Assembly (NCBI RefSeq): GCF_001488575.1
Contig: NZ_LN831302.1
Span: 62,001-126,000 of the forward strand
DNA from: Halobacterium hubeiense
GTDB lineage: Archaea; Halobacteriota; Halobacteria; Halobacteriales; Halobacteriaceae
Reading direction: 5' to 3'
Length of the DNA: 64,000 bases
The notes beneath the pieces were generated by a model that worked only from the letters and a program-made list of their open reading frames with translations, was not told the origin of the DNA and searched no databases. Position numbers and translations under genes: made by a program. How positions within the stretch are numbered: position 1 is the stretch's first letter; the number at the start of each line of letters is the position of its first letter. Below, in pieces: positions 1-8,670 of the stretch.

Positions 1-1377
1 GGCCCCGAGGACGTCGACCACCGCTCGAAGTGCATCGTCCCGGAGTTCGACGAGAGCGAGTACGGCGTCGAGGGCGTCTCCTCGCGGACCGACCACGAGG
101 TCGGCGAGCCGCTCGTGGAACTCCAGGAGATGCGCAAGTACTACGAGCAGGAGGACAGCTGGTTCGACCGGTTCTTCCCGGGCGAGGAGCCCAGCGTGAA
201 GGCCGTGGACGGCGTCAGCCTCGACGTCCACGAGGGCGAGACGCTCGGCCTCGTCGGGGAGTCCGGCTGCGGGAAGTCCACGGCGGGCCGGGCGCTGCTC
301 CACCTCGACCCGCCGACCGACGGCACGGTCGTGTTCGCGGGCGACGACCTCGGGAGCCTCTCGAAGACCGAACTCCGCGAGAAGCGCAAGGACATGCAGA
401 TGGTGTTCCAGGATCCGATGTCGAGCCTGGACCCGCGGATGACGGTCGGGCAGACGGTGATGGAGCCGCTGAAGATTCACGAGCTCGCGGAGGGCCACCG
501 CCGCCAGCGCGTCGTCGAACTCCTCGAAGAGGTGGGGCTGGACCCCAGCCAGTACGACCGCTATCCCCACGAGCTGTCGGGCGGGCAGCGCCAGCGCGTC
601 GGCATCGCGCGGGCGCTGGCGGTCGACCCGGACTTCATCGTCGCCGACGAGCCCGTCTCGGCGCTGGACGTCTCCGTGCAGGCCCAGATTATCAACCTCA
701 TGGAGGACCTCCAGGAGGAGTACGGGCTGACGTACCTGTTCATCGCCCACGACCTCTCCGTGGTGCGTCACATCTCCGACCGCGTGGCGGTGATGTACCT
801 CGGGGAAATCGTGGAGGTCGCCGGGACGGACGAGCTGTTCGGCGACCCCAAGCACCCCTACACGAACGCGTTGCTGTCCGCGATTCCCGAGCCCGACCCG
901 CTCGCGGAGACCGGCGACCGCACCATCCTGAAGGGGGACGTTCCCTCTCCCATCGACCCGCCGTCGGGCTGTCACTTCCGCACGCGGTGCCCGTCGGTGA
1001 TTCCGCCCGAGGACCTCGACATCGAGCAGGAGCGCTACCGCGAGGTGATGTTCTACCGGCAGCGCGTGGAGGCCCGGGACATCGACCTCGACGCCGCGCG
1101 CGAGCGGGCGGCCGACGCGGCGGCCGGCGACCGAGCAGTCGCGGACGGCGGTAGCGGCCTCCACGCGGTCCTCCACGACCAGTTCTTCGACGAGCCGCTC
1201 GCCGGCCGGGCGCGCGACGCGGTCGAGGAGTCGTTCGACCACCTCGCGGAGGGCGACTGGGAGGCCGCCGAAGACGTCCTCCGCGAGACCTTCGAGAGCG
1301 TCTGCGAGCGCGAGGACCCCCACCTCGGCGACGACGACCACCCCGCGGCGTGCCACCTGTTCGCGGACGCGGAGTGA
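1..1377 (+). CDS. Dipeptide/oligopeptide ABC transporter ATP-binding protein (DppF/OppF type), 5'-partial
   Basis: Energises peptide import at the inner face of the membrane. The frame is open from base 1 and has no start codon before GTG 115, so the gene probably begins outside the window; GTG 115 is the only internal alternative. Counted from 115, Walker [10 protein letters not shown] is at residues 48-56, the signature LSGGQ at 154-158 and Walker B ends in DEP at about 178-180. The family's C-terminal cysteine motif is present but split: C286-x5-C292, then about 100 residues rich in Ala, Asp and Glu, then C397 and C413. A 148-bp gap with a promoter separates it from the binding-protein gene, so it may serve that importer or one upstream. 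Confidence 0.9.
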   Translation, partial: GPEDVDHRSKCIVPEFDESEYGVEGVSSRTDHEVGEPLVELQEMRKYYEQEDSWFDRFFPGEEPSVKAVDGVSLDVHEGETLGLVGESGCGKSTAGRALLHLDPPTDGTVVFAGDDLGSLSKTELREKRKDMQMVFQDPMSSLDPRMTVGQTVMEPLKIHELAEGHRRQRVVELLEEVGLDPSQYDRYPHELSGGQRQRVGIARALAVDPDFIVADEPVSALDVSVQAQIINLMEDLQEEYGLTYLFIAHDLSVVRHISDRVAVMYLGEIVEVAGTDELFGDPKHPYTNALLSAIPEPDPLAETGDRTILKGDVPSPIDPPSGCHFRTRCPSVIPPEDLDIEQERYREVMFYRQRVEARDIDLDAARERAADAAAGDRAVADGGSGLHAVLHDQFFDEPLAGRARDAVEESFDHLAEGDWEAAEDVLRETFESVCEREDPHLGDDDHPAACHLFADAE

Positions 1378-1488
1378 GCCCAGCGGCCGTCTGACCCCCT
1401 GCTCCCCGCGTCTGCGGTAATTTTCGCAGCTACCGAAGAGTGCCGAACGGGCATCCCCGCGGCGTGTGCCGGTTCCACCACTACTATC

Positions 1489-1504
1489 CGATACTATTAT
1501 TTAG
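1489..1504 (+). promoter_or_regulatory. TATA-type promoter of the peptide binding-protein gene
   Basis: An AT-rich block (ACTATTATTTA, 1493-1503) in otherwise GC-rich DNA lies about 25 bases before ATG 1526. This spacing fits an archaeal box A with transcription starting at or next to the start codon (leaderless mRNA). Inferred from position and composition only. Confidence 0.55.
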
Positions 1505-1525
1505 GTCGCCGCCGGGCGTGGTGTT

Positions 1526-3163
1526 ATGGCAGGCAATGACAGTCAGGTCTCACGGCGCAGCTTCCTGAAGGCTGCCGGTACCGCAACCGTCGCCGCGACC
1601 GCGACGGGCTCGGTCGCCGGCTGTCTCGGCGGCGGCGGTGGCGGCGGCACGCTCCGGTACGGCCGGGGTTCGCACTCCCAGACGCTTGACCCGCACGCCA
1701 CCACCAGCGGGGAAGTCGCGAAGGTCACCAACCAGGCCTACGAGACGCTCATCGGCTTCCAGCCCGGCGAAGCCACGCTCACCGAGTCGCTGGCGACCGA
1801 CTGGACGATGGACGGCTCGAACGTCACCCTCCAGCTCCGCGAGGGCGTGACTTTCCACGACGGCACCGAGTTCACCGCCGACGACTTCATCGCCAGCTAC
1901 CGGCGCTTCGTCGACGAGGACTACGAGTACTACTTCGACGACGCCTCCGCGTACGGGCCGTTCACGCTCGGCAACTGGATCGACAGCGTCTCCAAGGACG
2001 GCGATTACACCCTGAACATCACGCTCTCGCAGACGTACGCGCCGTTCCTCCGGAACCTCGCGATGTTCGTCTCCGTGGTCATCTCCCAGGACGCCATCGA
2101 GGGCGACACGAACCTCGCCCAGGAGATGGTCGGCACCGGCCCCTTCGAGCTCTCCGAGCTCGACAACTCGAACAACCGCATCCAGCTCACCGCGTTCGGC
2201 GACTACTGGGGCGACAGCCCGAACGTCGACGAGGTGCTGTTCCTCACGCGCGGTCAGAACTCCACGCGCGCGCAGGCGCTCGTCGAGGAGGAGATGGAGA
2301 TTATCGACGGCCTGGACCCGGACACCATCCAGACCATCGAGGACTCGGACACCGCGTCCGCGGAGACGACGCAGGGCATCAACATCGGGTACATGAGCTT
2401 CAACATGTCCCGCGTCGAGGCGTTCCGCGACCGCCGCGTCCGGCAGGCAGTCAGCTACGCCATCGACACGCAGTCCATCGTCGAGAACATCTACTCGGGC
2501 ATCGCGACGCAGGCCGACCAGCCGATTCCGCCCGCGCTGTTCGGGCACAACGACGACCTCAGCCCGTACCCCCACGACCCCGAGCAGGCGCAGTCGCTGC
2601 TCGAAGAAGCCGGCTACGGCGACGGCTTCTCCTTCGAGCTGACTACCTTCCAGAACCCCCGCGGCTACAACCCCGCGCCGCTCCCGACCGCCGAGACCAT
2701 CCGGTCGAACCTCGACGAGGTCGGCATCGACGTCACCATCGACGACCGGCAGTTCGGCGACTACCTCACGTACACCTCCGAGGGGCGCCACGACGCCAGC
2801 CTCGCGGGCTGGTACACTGACAACGCCGACCCCGACAACTTCTGTTACGTCCTCCTGCACCCGCAGTGCGAGGTGCCCGAGGGCCAGGACTGGGTGTCGT
2901 GGGACACCGAGGGCTTCAACACGTCGAACCGCTCGGCGTGGGCGAACTCCGAGTACATGAGCCTCATCGAGGAGGCGCAGACGACGACCACGCAGAGCGA
3001 GCGCGCGAGCCTCTACAGCGACGCCGCCGAAATCGCTCACGACGAGGCGCCGTGGGTGTACATCGACTACGCCGAGGAGGTGCGCGGTGTCAGCAACCGC
3101 GTGAGCAACTACACCATCTCGGCCATCGGCGGCCCGCACCTCGACCTCGTCGAGCTCGAGTAA
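1526..3163 (+). CDS. Peptide/nickel-type ABC transporter substrate-binding lipoprotein (SBP family 5)
   Basis: Extracellular solute receptor of the dipeptide importer, 545 aa. The N-terminus has a twin-arginine motif (SRRSFLKAAG, residues 9-18) and a lipobox-like end at Cys33 followed by a Gly-rich linker, so it should be Tat-exported and lipid-anchored. The mature part shows family 5 features: TLDPHATT near the N-terminus, and FHDGTEFTADDFIASYRRF, a variant of the FHDGxxxxAxDVxxSxxR block that defines DppA/OppA proteins. Permease genes follow 49 bp downstream on the same strand. The exact peptide or other ligand cannot be read from sequence. Confidence 0.93.
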   Translation: MAGNDSQVSRRSFLKAAGTATVAATATGSVAGCLGGGGGGGTLRYGRGSHSQTLDPHATTSGEVAKVTNQAYETLIGFQPGEATLTESLATDWTMDGSNVTLQLREGVTFHDGTEFTADDFIASYRRFVDEDYEYYFDDASAYGPFTLGNWIDSVSKDGDYTLNITLSQTYAPFLRNLAMFVSVVISQDAIEGDTNLAQEMVGTGPFELSELDNSNNRIQLTAFGDYWGDSPNVDEVLFLTRGQNSTRAQALVEEEMEIIDGLDPDTIQTIEDSDTASAETTQGINIGYMSFNMSRVEAFRDRRVRQAVSYAIDTQSIVENIYSGIATQADQPIPPALFGHNDDLSPYPHDPEQAQSLLEEAGYGDGFSFELTTFQNPRGYNPAPLPTAETIRSNLDEVGIDVTIDDRQFGDYLTYTSEGRHDASLAGWYTDNADPDNFCYVLLHPQCEVPEGQDWVSWDTEGFNTSNRSAWANSEYMSLIEEAQTTTTQSERASLYSDAAEIAHDEAPWVYIDYAEEVRGVSNRVSNYTISAIGGPHLDLVELE

Positions 3164-3212
3164 CGCCCCCACGACGGGAGCTTTTTACCACTCGCACTCC
3201 CCCCTTCGCGTA

Positions 3213-4226
3213 ATGGTCTCAAAGCGGTTCGTCGCGAAACGGTTGCTGCTCCTCGTCCCCGTGCTGTTCGGGGTGGCGACCGTGGTGTTCGCGATTCTCC
3301 ACCTCTCGCCGGGCGACCCCGCGGTCGCGATTGCCGGGAACCGAGCCAGCCAGGCGTTCGTCGAGCAAGTCCGCACGGAACTCGGGCTGAACGACCCGCT
3401 CTGGCAGCAGTACGTCCGGTTCCTCGGCGAGGCCGCCACGTTCAACTTCGGCGAGTCCTACCAGATTCAGCGCGGCACGCCCGTCAGCCAGATTCTCGCC
3501 AACCGCCTCCCCATCACCATCGAACTCGCGGTGCTGGGCCAGCTCGCGGGCCTGCTGTTCGGCCTGCCGCTGGGCATCCTGAGCGCGGTCAAGCAGGACA
3601 CGTGGACCGACCACCTCACGCGCATCGGCGCGCTCAGCGGCATCAGCATCCCCATCTACTGGAGCGGACCGCTGCTCATCCTGCTGTTCGCGCAGTTCCT
3701 CGGCGTCCTCCCCACCAGCGGCCGCATCGGCTCCGCGCACTTCATCGACTCCGCCACCGGCTTCATCCTCGTCGATACGCTGCTTGAGGGCGACCTCCTC
3801 GCGTTCCGGTCCGCGGCCCGCCACCTCCTGTTGCCCGTCGTCGTGCTGGGCATCTACCAGATGGCGCTCATCTCGCGGATGATGCGCTCGTCGATGATCG
3901 AGGTCATCAGGCAGGACTACATGCGGACCGCCCGCGCGAAGGGCCAGGGCGAGAAGATTACGACGATGAAACACGGCCTGCGGAACGCGTTCATCCCCGT
4001 CATCACCATCATCGGCATCCAGTTCGGCGCGCTGCTGGGCGGCGCCGTCCTCACCGAGACGGTCTTCGAGATCAACGGCATCGGCACGCTGCTGGTGGAC
4101 GCCATCAACCAGAACGACTACCCGGTCGTGCAGGCCACCGTGCTCGTGTTCGCGGTGATGTACACGCTGGTGAACCTCCTCGTGGACGTGACCTACTCCG
4201 TGCTTGACCCCCGCATCGAACAATGA
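3213..4226 (+). CDS. dppB: ABC transporter permease, DppB/OppB type
   Basis: First integral membrane subunit of the peptide importer, 337 aa, about six transmembrane helices. It starts RFVAKRLLLLVPVLFGVATVVF and has the LSPGDPA segment typical of DppB. The cytoplasmic EAA loop that docks the ATPases is visible as DYMRTARAKG...HGLRNAFIPVI at about residues 233-262. Its stop overlaps the next start (ATGA at 4223-4226), so the two permeases are translationally coupled. Confidence 0.94.
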   Translation: MVSKRFVAKRLLLLVPVLFGVATVVFAILHLSPGDPAVAIAGNRASQAFVEQVRTELGLNDPLWQQYVRFLGEAATFNFGESYQIQRGTPVSQILANRLPITIELAVLGQLAGLLFGLPLGILSAVKQDTWTDHLTRIGALSGISIPIYWSGPLLILLFAQFLGVLPTSGRIGSAHFIDSATGFILVDTLLEGDLLAFRSAARHLLLPVVVLGIYQMALISRMMRSSMIEVIRQDYMRTARAKGQGEKITTMKHGLRNAFIPVITIIGIQFGALLGGAVLTETVFEINGIGTLLVDAINQNDYPVVQATVLVFAVMYTLVNLLVDVTYSVLDPRIEQ

Positions 4227-5140
4227 GCACCGAAACCCAGACCCCCGACGTCGACCGTGGCATCGTCGAACGGCTCCGCGCGAGCCCGTTCCTCTCCGAA
4301 CTGCTGTCGAACCGGCTGGCGGTCATCGGCATCACGCTCATCCTGGGCGTGTTCGCGGTCGCCATCTACGCGCGGTTCGCCTACGACCTGAACGCGATTA
4401 CGTCCACGAACTTCGGCACGAACCCCACCGAGGCCGCGCCGAGCGCGCAGTACTGGTTCGGGACGGACGGCCAGGCCCGCGACATCTTCCCGCGCGTGCT
4501 GTACGGCGCGTGGTACGCGATGCTGTACGGCACCGTCACGGTCATCGCCTCGACCGTGCTCGGCGTCGGTCTCGGCATCGTCGCGGCGTACTACGGTGAC
4601 CTCACGGACAACGTCATCATGCGCACGATGGACGTGCTGCTGTCGTTCCCGTCGCTGCTGCTGGCGCTCGCGCTGGTCACCATCTTCCCGGATAACCTTG
4701 GCCTGTGGCGCGCGGTCGCGGCGCTGACGCTCGTGTACACGCCGCGGTTCGCGCGCGTCGTCCGCGGCGCCGCGCTGAAAGTGCTGGAAGACGAGTACAT
4801 CGAGGCGACGCGCGCGCTCGGCGCGACCGACCCCCGGCTGCTCGTGCGCCACGTCCTCCCGAACTGCCTGGCGCCCATCACCGTCCAGTCGACGCTGAAC
4901 TTCGGGCTCGCCATCATCGACATCGCGGCGCTGTCGTTCCTCGGGTTCGGCGCTAGCCCCGGCGAGCCGACGTGGGGGATGATGCTGTCGAACGGCGTCG
5001 AGTACGGCCTCTTCTCGGGCGCGTGGTGGTGGTCGTTCTTCCCCGGCCTGTTCCTCGCACTGACGGTTCTGGGGTTCAACCTCCTCGGGGACGGGATGCG
5101 GGACGCCCTCGACCCGCGGATGCGGGAAGCCGTTGACTGA
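4223..5140 (+). CDS. dppC: ABC transporter permease, DppC/OppC type
   Basis: Second permease subunit of the peptide importer, 305 aa. A cytoplasmic N-terminus precedes the first helix (LAVIGITLILGVFAVAIYARF). The FGTDGQARDIFPRVLYGA segment is a DppC hallmark (usually GTDxxGRDxxSRxxxGxR). The EAA loop reads YIEATRALGA...RHVLPNCLAPITV. It overlaps dppB by 4 bp and the following small gene by 8 bp, giving a tight binding protein-permease-permease operon. Confidence 0.94.
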   Translation: MSTETQTPDVDRGIVERLRASPFLSELLSNRLAVIGITLILGVFAVAIYARFAYDLNAITSTNFGTNPTEAAPSAQYWFGTDGQARDIFPRVLYGAWYAMLYGTVTVIASTVLGVGLGIVAAYYGDLTDNVIMRTMDVLLSFPSLLLALALVTIFPDNLGLWRAVAALTLVYTPRFARVVRGAALKVLEDEYIEATRALGATDPRLLVRHVLPNCLAPITVQSTLNFGLAIIDIAALSFLGFGASPGEPTWGMMLSNGVEYGLFSGAWWWSFFPGLFLALTVLGFNLLGDGMRDALDPRMREAVD

Positions 5141-5495
5141 TTCCCCCCGCGAGGACTCGGCGAGTCCACGCGAACTCGTGGTTCGCGCGGGCCGCTGGAC
5201 GCTCCGCGGCGCCGCCGTCGGCATCGCCGTCTCGCTGGCGCTACTCGTCGTCACGTCCCCGAAGGGCGCCACGGACACGGCGTTCGCGCTCGGCGCGCTC
5301 GTGCTCGGGTTCGGCGTGTTCGCGTGGGCGACCGCCGTCGGCCTCGGCGAGACGCTCCGCGGCGTCAAGCAGTACGTCGACGTCGGCTCCGCGTGGACCG
5401 AGGCCGGCGCCCGCGAGGCCTTCTTCGTGCTGTCGTGGACGGGCGCCGGCTGGGCGTTCGCCGCCGCCGTCACGTCGATAGCGCTCGGCGTCTAG
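5133..5495 (+). CDS. Small membrane protein of unknown function, at the 3' end of the dpp operon
   Basis: 120 aa, read from TTG 5133, which overlaps the dppC stop by 8 bp. It has a charged N-terminus (DSPREDSASPRELVVRAGRW), two close hydrophobic segments (about residues 29-44 and 50-68), and a third near the C-terminus after a soluble loop (VKQYVDVGSAWTEAGAREA). I do not recognise a defined family. The overlap suggests co-translation with the importer. Its stop codon shares the tetramer CTAG (5492-5495) with the stop of the convergent carbamate kinase gene. Confidence 0.72.
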   Translation: MTDSPREDSASPRELVVRAGRWTLRGAAVGIAVSLALLVVTSPKGATDTAFALGALVLGFGVFAWATAVGLGETLRGVKQYVDVGSAWTEAGAREAFFVLSWTGAGWAFAAAVTSIALGV

Positions 5496-6403
5496 CCCGG
5501 GTGAATCTGCGTGCCGGCGTCGCCTCTGACCGCCGCAGCGACGTCTTCGGTGCCCGCGACGACCGCGCGCTCGCCGCCCGCGTCCAGAAAGTCCAGACAC
5601 GCCTGAATTTTCGGTTCCATGCTCCCCTCGCCGAACTCGCCGCCAGCGAGGTGCTCGCGCATCTCTGCGGCGGTCGCGTCCGCGATGCGTGACTGCTCGG
5701 GCGTCCCGAAGTCCGCGTACACGCAGGGCACGTCCGTCGCCATCACCAGCACGTCCGCACCGACGCGCTCGGCGACGAGGCGCGTCGTGTGGTCTTTGTC
5801 CACGACCGCCGCCACCCCCTCGATTCCGTCGTCCCCGACAGTCACTGGGACGCCGCCCCCGCCGCCGCAGACGACGGGTTCGCTGTCCCCGACGAGAGTC
5901 TCGATGCGCTCGCCCTCTAAAATCCGCCTCGGCTCCGGTGACGGGACGACCCGCCGGTGCGCCGTCTCGCCCTCCGGCGTCGTCACGTCCGTCGTCTCGA
6001 AGTCGCGCTCGCCGGCCTGCTCGGCGCTCAGGTACGGGCCGACCGGCTTCGACGGCTCCCCGAACGCCGGGTCCTCGGGGTCGACTTCCACCTGCGTGAC
6101 GACCGACGCGACGCTGGCGTGAATGCGCTCGTCGAGGGCCTGCTGGAGGAGGTAGCCGAGCTGGGCCTGCGTCTCCGCGACGAGCACGTCCAGCGGCCGC
6201 TCGGGCGCGTCCGACTCCTCCTGCTGGCGGAGCAGCGCGCCGACCTGCGGGCCGTTCCCGTGGGTCAACACGAGGTCGTGGCCCGCCTCGTGGAGTTCCC
6301 GTAGCTGGTCGGCGGTCGCCTCGATTCGCTCGCGCTGGGCGGCTATCGTGGCTTCCCCGCTCGGCGCGAGCGCGTTCCCGCCGAGCGCGACGACCGTTCG
6401 CAT
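5492..6403 (-). CDS. arcC: Carbamate kinase
   Basis: 303 aa, amino-acid-kinase fold. Carbamate kinase interconverts carbamoyl phosphate plus ADP with ATP plus carbamate; in halophiles it is the energy-yielding step of arginine fermentation or a carbamate scavenger. The N-terminus RTVVALGGNAL is the nucleotide-binding glycine loop of the family, and LVLTHGNGPQVG follows at about residues 45-56. The downstream PSPEPRRI and the GGGGGVPV loop also fit. No arcA or arcB is adjacent. Dihydroorotase lies 41 bp upstream on the same strand, so carbamoyl-phosphate metabolism is grouped here. Confidence 0.92.
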   Translation of the reverse strand: MRTVVALGGNALAPSGEATIAAQRERIEATADQLRELHEAGHDLVLTHGNGPQVGALLRQQEESDAPERPLDVLVAETQAQLGYLLQQALDERIHASVASVVTQVEVDPEDPAFGEPSKPVGPYLSAEQAGERDFETTDVTTPEGETAHRRVVPSPEPRRILEGERIETLVGDSEPVVCGGGGGVPVTVGDDGIEGVAAVVDKDHTTRLVAERVGADVLVMATDVPCVYADFGTPEQSRIADATAAEMREHLAGGEFGEGSMEPKIQACLDFLDAGGERAVVAGTEDVAAAVRGDAGTQIHPG

Positions 6404-6444
6404 ACCCCTGTGGTCGCCGCCCCGCCACTAAGCCCTGCTGGCGA

Positions 6445-7707
6445 CTACGCGCGGACGTTCTCGCCGCCGTGGTCGGCGAACGCCTCGCCGTCCCAGACGA
6501 CCGTCCCGCGCACCAGCGTCAACTCCGGGAACACGCCCGCCATCCCCTCGAACGGCGTCCACCCGCAGTTCGAGTGGAGGTCGTCGCCGCGGATTTCCCG
6601 GGATTCCTCGGGGTCAACGAGCACGAGGTCGGCGTCCCGTCCCGCCTCGATGCGGCCCTTCCGCGGCAGGTCGAAAATCTCGGCGGGATTGGCGGCCGTC
6701 ACGTCCCGCACGCGCTCGAAGCTCAGGCGTCCCTCGCTGGCGGCCTGCAGCAGCAGCGGCAGCGCCGTCTCGACGCCCGGTACGCCCGAGGGCGCGTCCC
6801 AGATGCTCGCGTCCTTCTCCTCGCGCGTGTGGGGCGCGTGGTCGGTCGCCACCACGTCCACCTCGCCGTCCGCGAGCCGCTCGAACAGCGCCTCGCGGCG
6901 CGCCTCGCTGCGCAGCGGCGGGTTCATCCGCCCGAACGTCCCGAGGTCGTCGAGCTCCTCGCGCGAGAGGAAGAGGTGGTGGGGCGTCACCTCGCAGGTC
7001 GCGCCGCCCGCGCGCGCCGCGTCCACGCCCTCCGGCGTGGACGTGTGCGCGACGTGAACCGTCGCGCCGACGTTCCCGCCGACGCCGACCGCGCGTTCGA
7101 CGGCCGCCTCCTCGGCCTCGGCCGTGCGGTACGCGCTCCACGCGTCCGCGTCGTCGCGCTCCCGGGCCGACTCGTCGAACAGCTCCGCGTCCTCGGCGTG
7201 GACCGTCACGACCACGTCCTCCTCTGCGGCCCGGCGACAGGCGTCCGCGAACAACTCGGCGTCGATGCCCATGTCGCCCGTCGAGTCCGCCAGGAACACC
7301 TCCCCGAGCGCGAACAGCGGCCGGTCGAACAGCGTCTCGCGCTCCCACTCGGCGGTGACGCCGCCGTTGATACCCCAGTCCACGAGCGAGTCGGCCGCGT
7401 ACTCGGCCTTCTCGTCGAACGCCGCCCCCGTCACCGTCGGCGGCTCCGTGTTCGGCTGGTCCACGACGGTCGTGACCCCGCCCGCCGCCGCGCTCCGCGA
7501 CCCCGTCGCCCACGTCTCCTTGTGCCCGTACCCCGGCTGGCGGAAGTGCACGTGTGCGTCAATCATCCCCGGGAGCAAGCGCTTCCCCGTGGCGTCCACC
7601 AGCGTCTCCCCGTCGAGGTCCTCGCCCACCGCGTCGATGCGGCCGTCCGTGATGCGGACGTCCCGCTCCAGTCCGTCGGGGAGCGTCGCGTTCCGGATTA
7701 CTCGCAT
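6445..7707 (-). CDS. pyrC: Dihydroorotase
   Basis: Third step of de novo pyrimidine synthesis (carbamoyl-aspartate to dihydroorotate), 420 aa, amidohydrolase fold. The metal-binding motif DAHVHFRQPG has His52 and His54. The FRQPG arginine and the TTVVDQPNT stretch are class I dihydroorotase features. VVATDHAPHT supplies the late metal/catalytic Asp and His. Start at ATG 7707 (MRVIRNATLPDG). It is probably co-transcribed with arcC, which starts 41 bp downstream. Confidence 0.94.
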   Translation of the reverse strand: MRVIRNATLPDGLERDVRITDGRIDAVGEDLDGETLVDATGKRLLPGMIDAHVHFRQPGYGHKETWATGSRSAAAGGVTTVVDQPNTEPPTVTGAAFDEKAEYAADSLVDWGINGGVTAEWERETLFDRPLFALGEVFLADSTGDMGIDAELFADACRRAAEEDVVVTVHAEDAELFDESARERDDADAWSAYRTAEAEEAAVERAVGVGGNVGATVHVAHTSTPEGVDAARAGGATCEVTPHHLFLSREELDDLGTFGRMNPPLRSEARREALFERLADGEVDVVATDHAPHTREEKDASIWDAPSGVPGVETALPLLLQAASEGRLSFERVRDVTAANPAEIFDLPRKGRIEAGRDADLVLVDPEESREIRGDDLHSNCGWTPFEGMAGVFPELTLVRGTVVWDGEAFADHGGENVRA

Positions 7708-7950
7708 ACTGTGAGTGTGAACGGCCGGCGCGTAAGTCCTCCGGACGCGACTAGATCTTCTGTACGTTCCCGCCGATGTCTATTAGAAAGCCCTCGGCAC
7801 GGTCGCCTCCCGCGGCTCGCTGCGCGCTTCGCTCGTTCGCGTCGCTCACTCGCTGCAGTGCTTACGTCGCCGGGGTTCGGCGACCGCGCCTCGCCCTTTC
7901 AATCCGCCAGGGGGCCGGCTGTGTAATCGCTGGTACTGTGGCCGAAGTCC
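7708..7950. other. Gene-free 243-bp intergenic region between pyrC and the lipoate-ligase-like gene
   Basis: Holds the pyrC promoter side (7708-7760) and, at about 7790-7915, a repetitive-looking segment listed separately. I see no open reading frame with haloarchaeal codon bias on either strand. Confidence 0.6.
7790..7915. repeat. Candidate dispersed haloarchaeal intergenic repeat
   Basis: A run of short imperfect repeats of GCTCGCT/TCGCTC type (7812-7855) leads into a 7-bp-stem hairpin (GTCGCCG at 7866-7872, CGGCGAC at 7878-7884) and then CCCTTTCAATCCGCCAGG at about 7895-7912. This arrangement resembles intergenic segments I associate with other haloarchaeal genomes. Only one copy is in the window, so the repeat status is an inference. 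Confidence 0.35.
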
Positions 7951-8619
7951 CTAAAGCCGTTCTACGTCGATGTCTGCATCGCCGACGAGCGCGGCCTCCA
8001 GTTCGTCTCTGACGCGTTCCGCCTCGCCGCCTGCGGCCGCGACGCTCCCCACCGATTTCGGGTCGAACGGCACCCCCAGTTTCGGGTAGACGGCCGCGAG
8101 CGCGTCGGCGATTTCGTCGCGGTCGTCCACGACGAGCACGCCCGACGTGAGCGCGGCGTCCTTCTTCACGCGCTGGGCGATGCCCGCGAGCTTCCCGTCC
8201 GCGGAGACGGAGTGGTCGCCCGGGCAGAACGACTCCGGTGGTTCGCCCTCCTCGGCGTCCACGCCGACCGCCGCGAGCGCGTCGAGTACGTCCGCGACCA
8301 TCGCGTCGTAGCGCTCTTGGAGGCCCGTGCGGACGCCCTCGACCGGCGTGATTCGCGCGAACGCCAGCGTCGAGTCGGTGTACGCGACCGCGCGACCGCC
8401 GACGCCGCGCTCGACCGGCCGAAAGCCGTGCTCGCGGGCGGCGGCCCGAGCCGCCTCGTAGCCGTCGCTGTTGGCGTCCCGGCGGCCGAACGCGAGCTGA
8501 CGGCCCGGCGCCCACACGCGAACCGCCGACTCGCGATTCTCGGCGACGGAGTCGAGGAGGTCGCGGGTCGCCGCGCGGTCGGCGTCCCGGTCCTCGGCTC
8601 GCCCGCGGAGCACGCGCAT
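7951..8619 (-). CDS. Lipoate--protein ligase family protein
   Basis: 222 aa, biotin/lipoate A/B ligase fold. The start is ATG 8619 (MRVLRGRAEDRDADR), inside a longer open frame. Family-like elements are RVWAPGRQLAFGRRD, the VERGVGGRAVAY block (in place of the usual R.SGGGAVYHD), and SVSADGKLAGIAQRVKKDAALTSGVLVV, which carries the conserved GKLxGxxQ lysine segment. Expected role: acyl transfer of lipoate, or another carboxylic acid, onto a protein lysine. The gene lies 51 bp from a divergent gene, so a shared bidirectional promoter is likely. The substrate is uncertain. Confidence 0.8.
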   Translation of the reverse strand: MRVLRGRAEDRDADRAATRDLLDSVAENRESAVRVWAPGRQLAFGRRDANSDGYEAARAAAREHGFRPVERGVGGRAVAYTDSTLAFARITPVEGVRTGLQERYDAMVADVLDALAAVGVDAEEGEPPESFCPGDHSVSADGKLAGIAQRVKKDAALTSGVLVVDDRDEIADALAAVYPKLGVPFDPKSVGSVAAAGGEAERVRDELEAALVGDADIDVERL

Positions 8620-8670
8620 ACCCGCCACTTCGACCGACGGCGGTAAATCCTCACGGTCCGACTGGCGGGT

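Noticed and set aside
1550-3172. 540-codon minus-strand frame opposite the peptide-binding protein
   Set aside because: Same mirror effect; the plus-strand product has a Tat signal and family 5 motifs.
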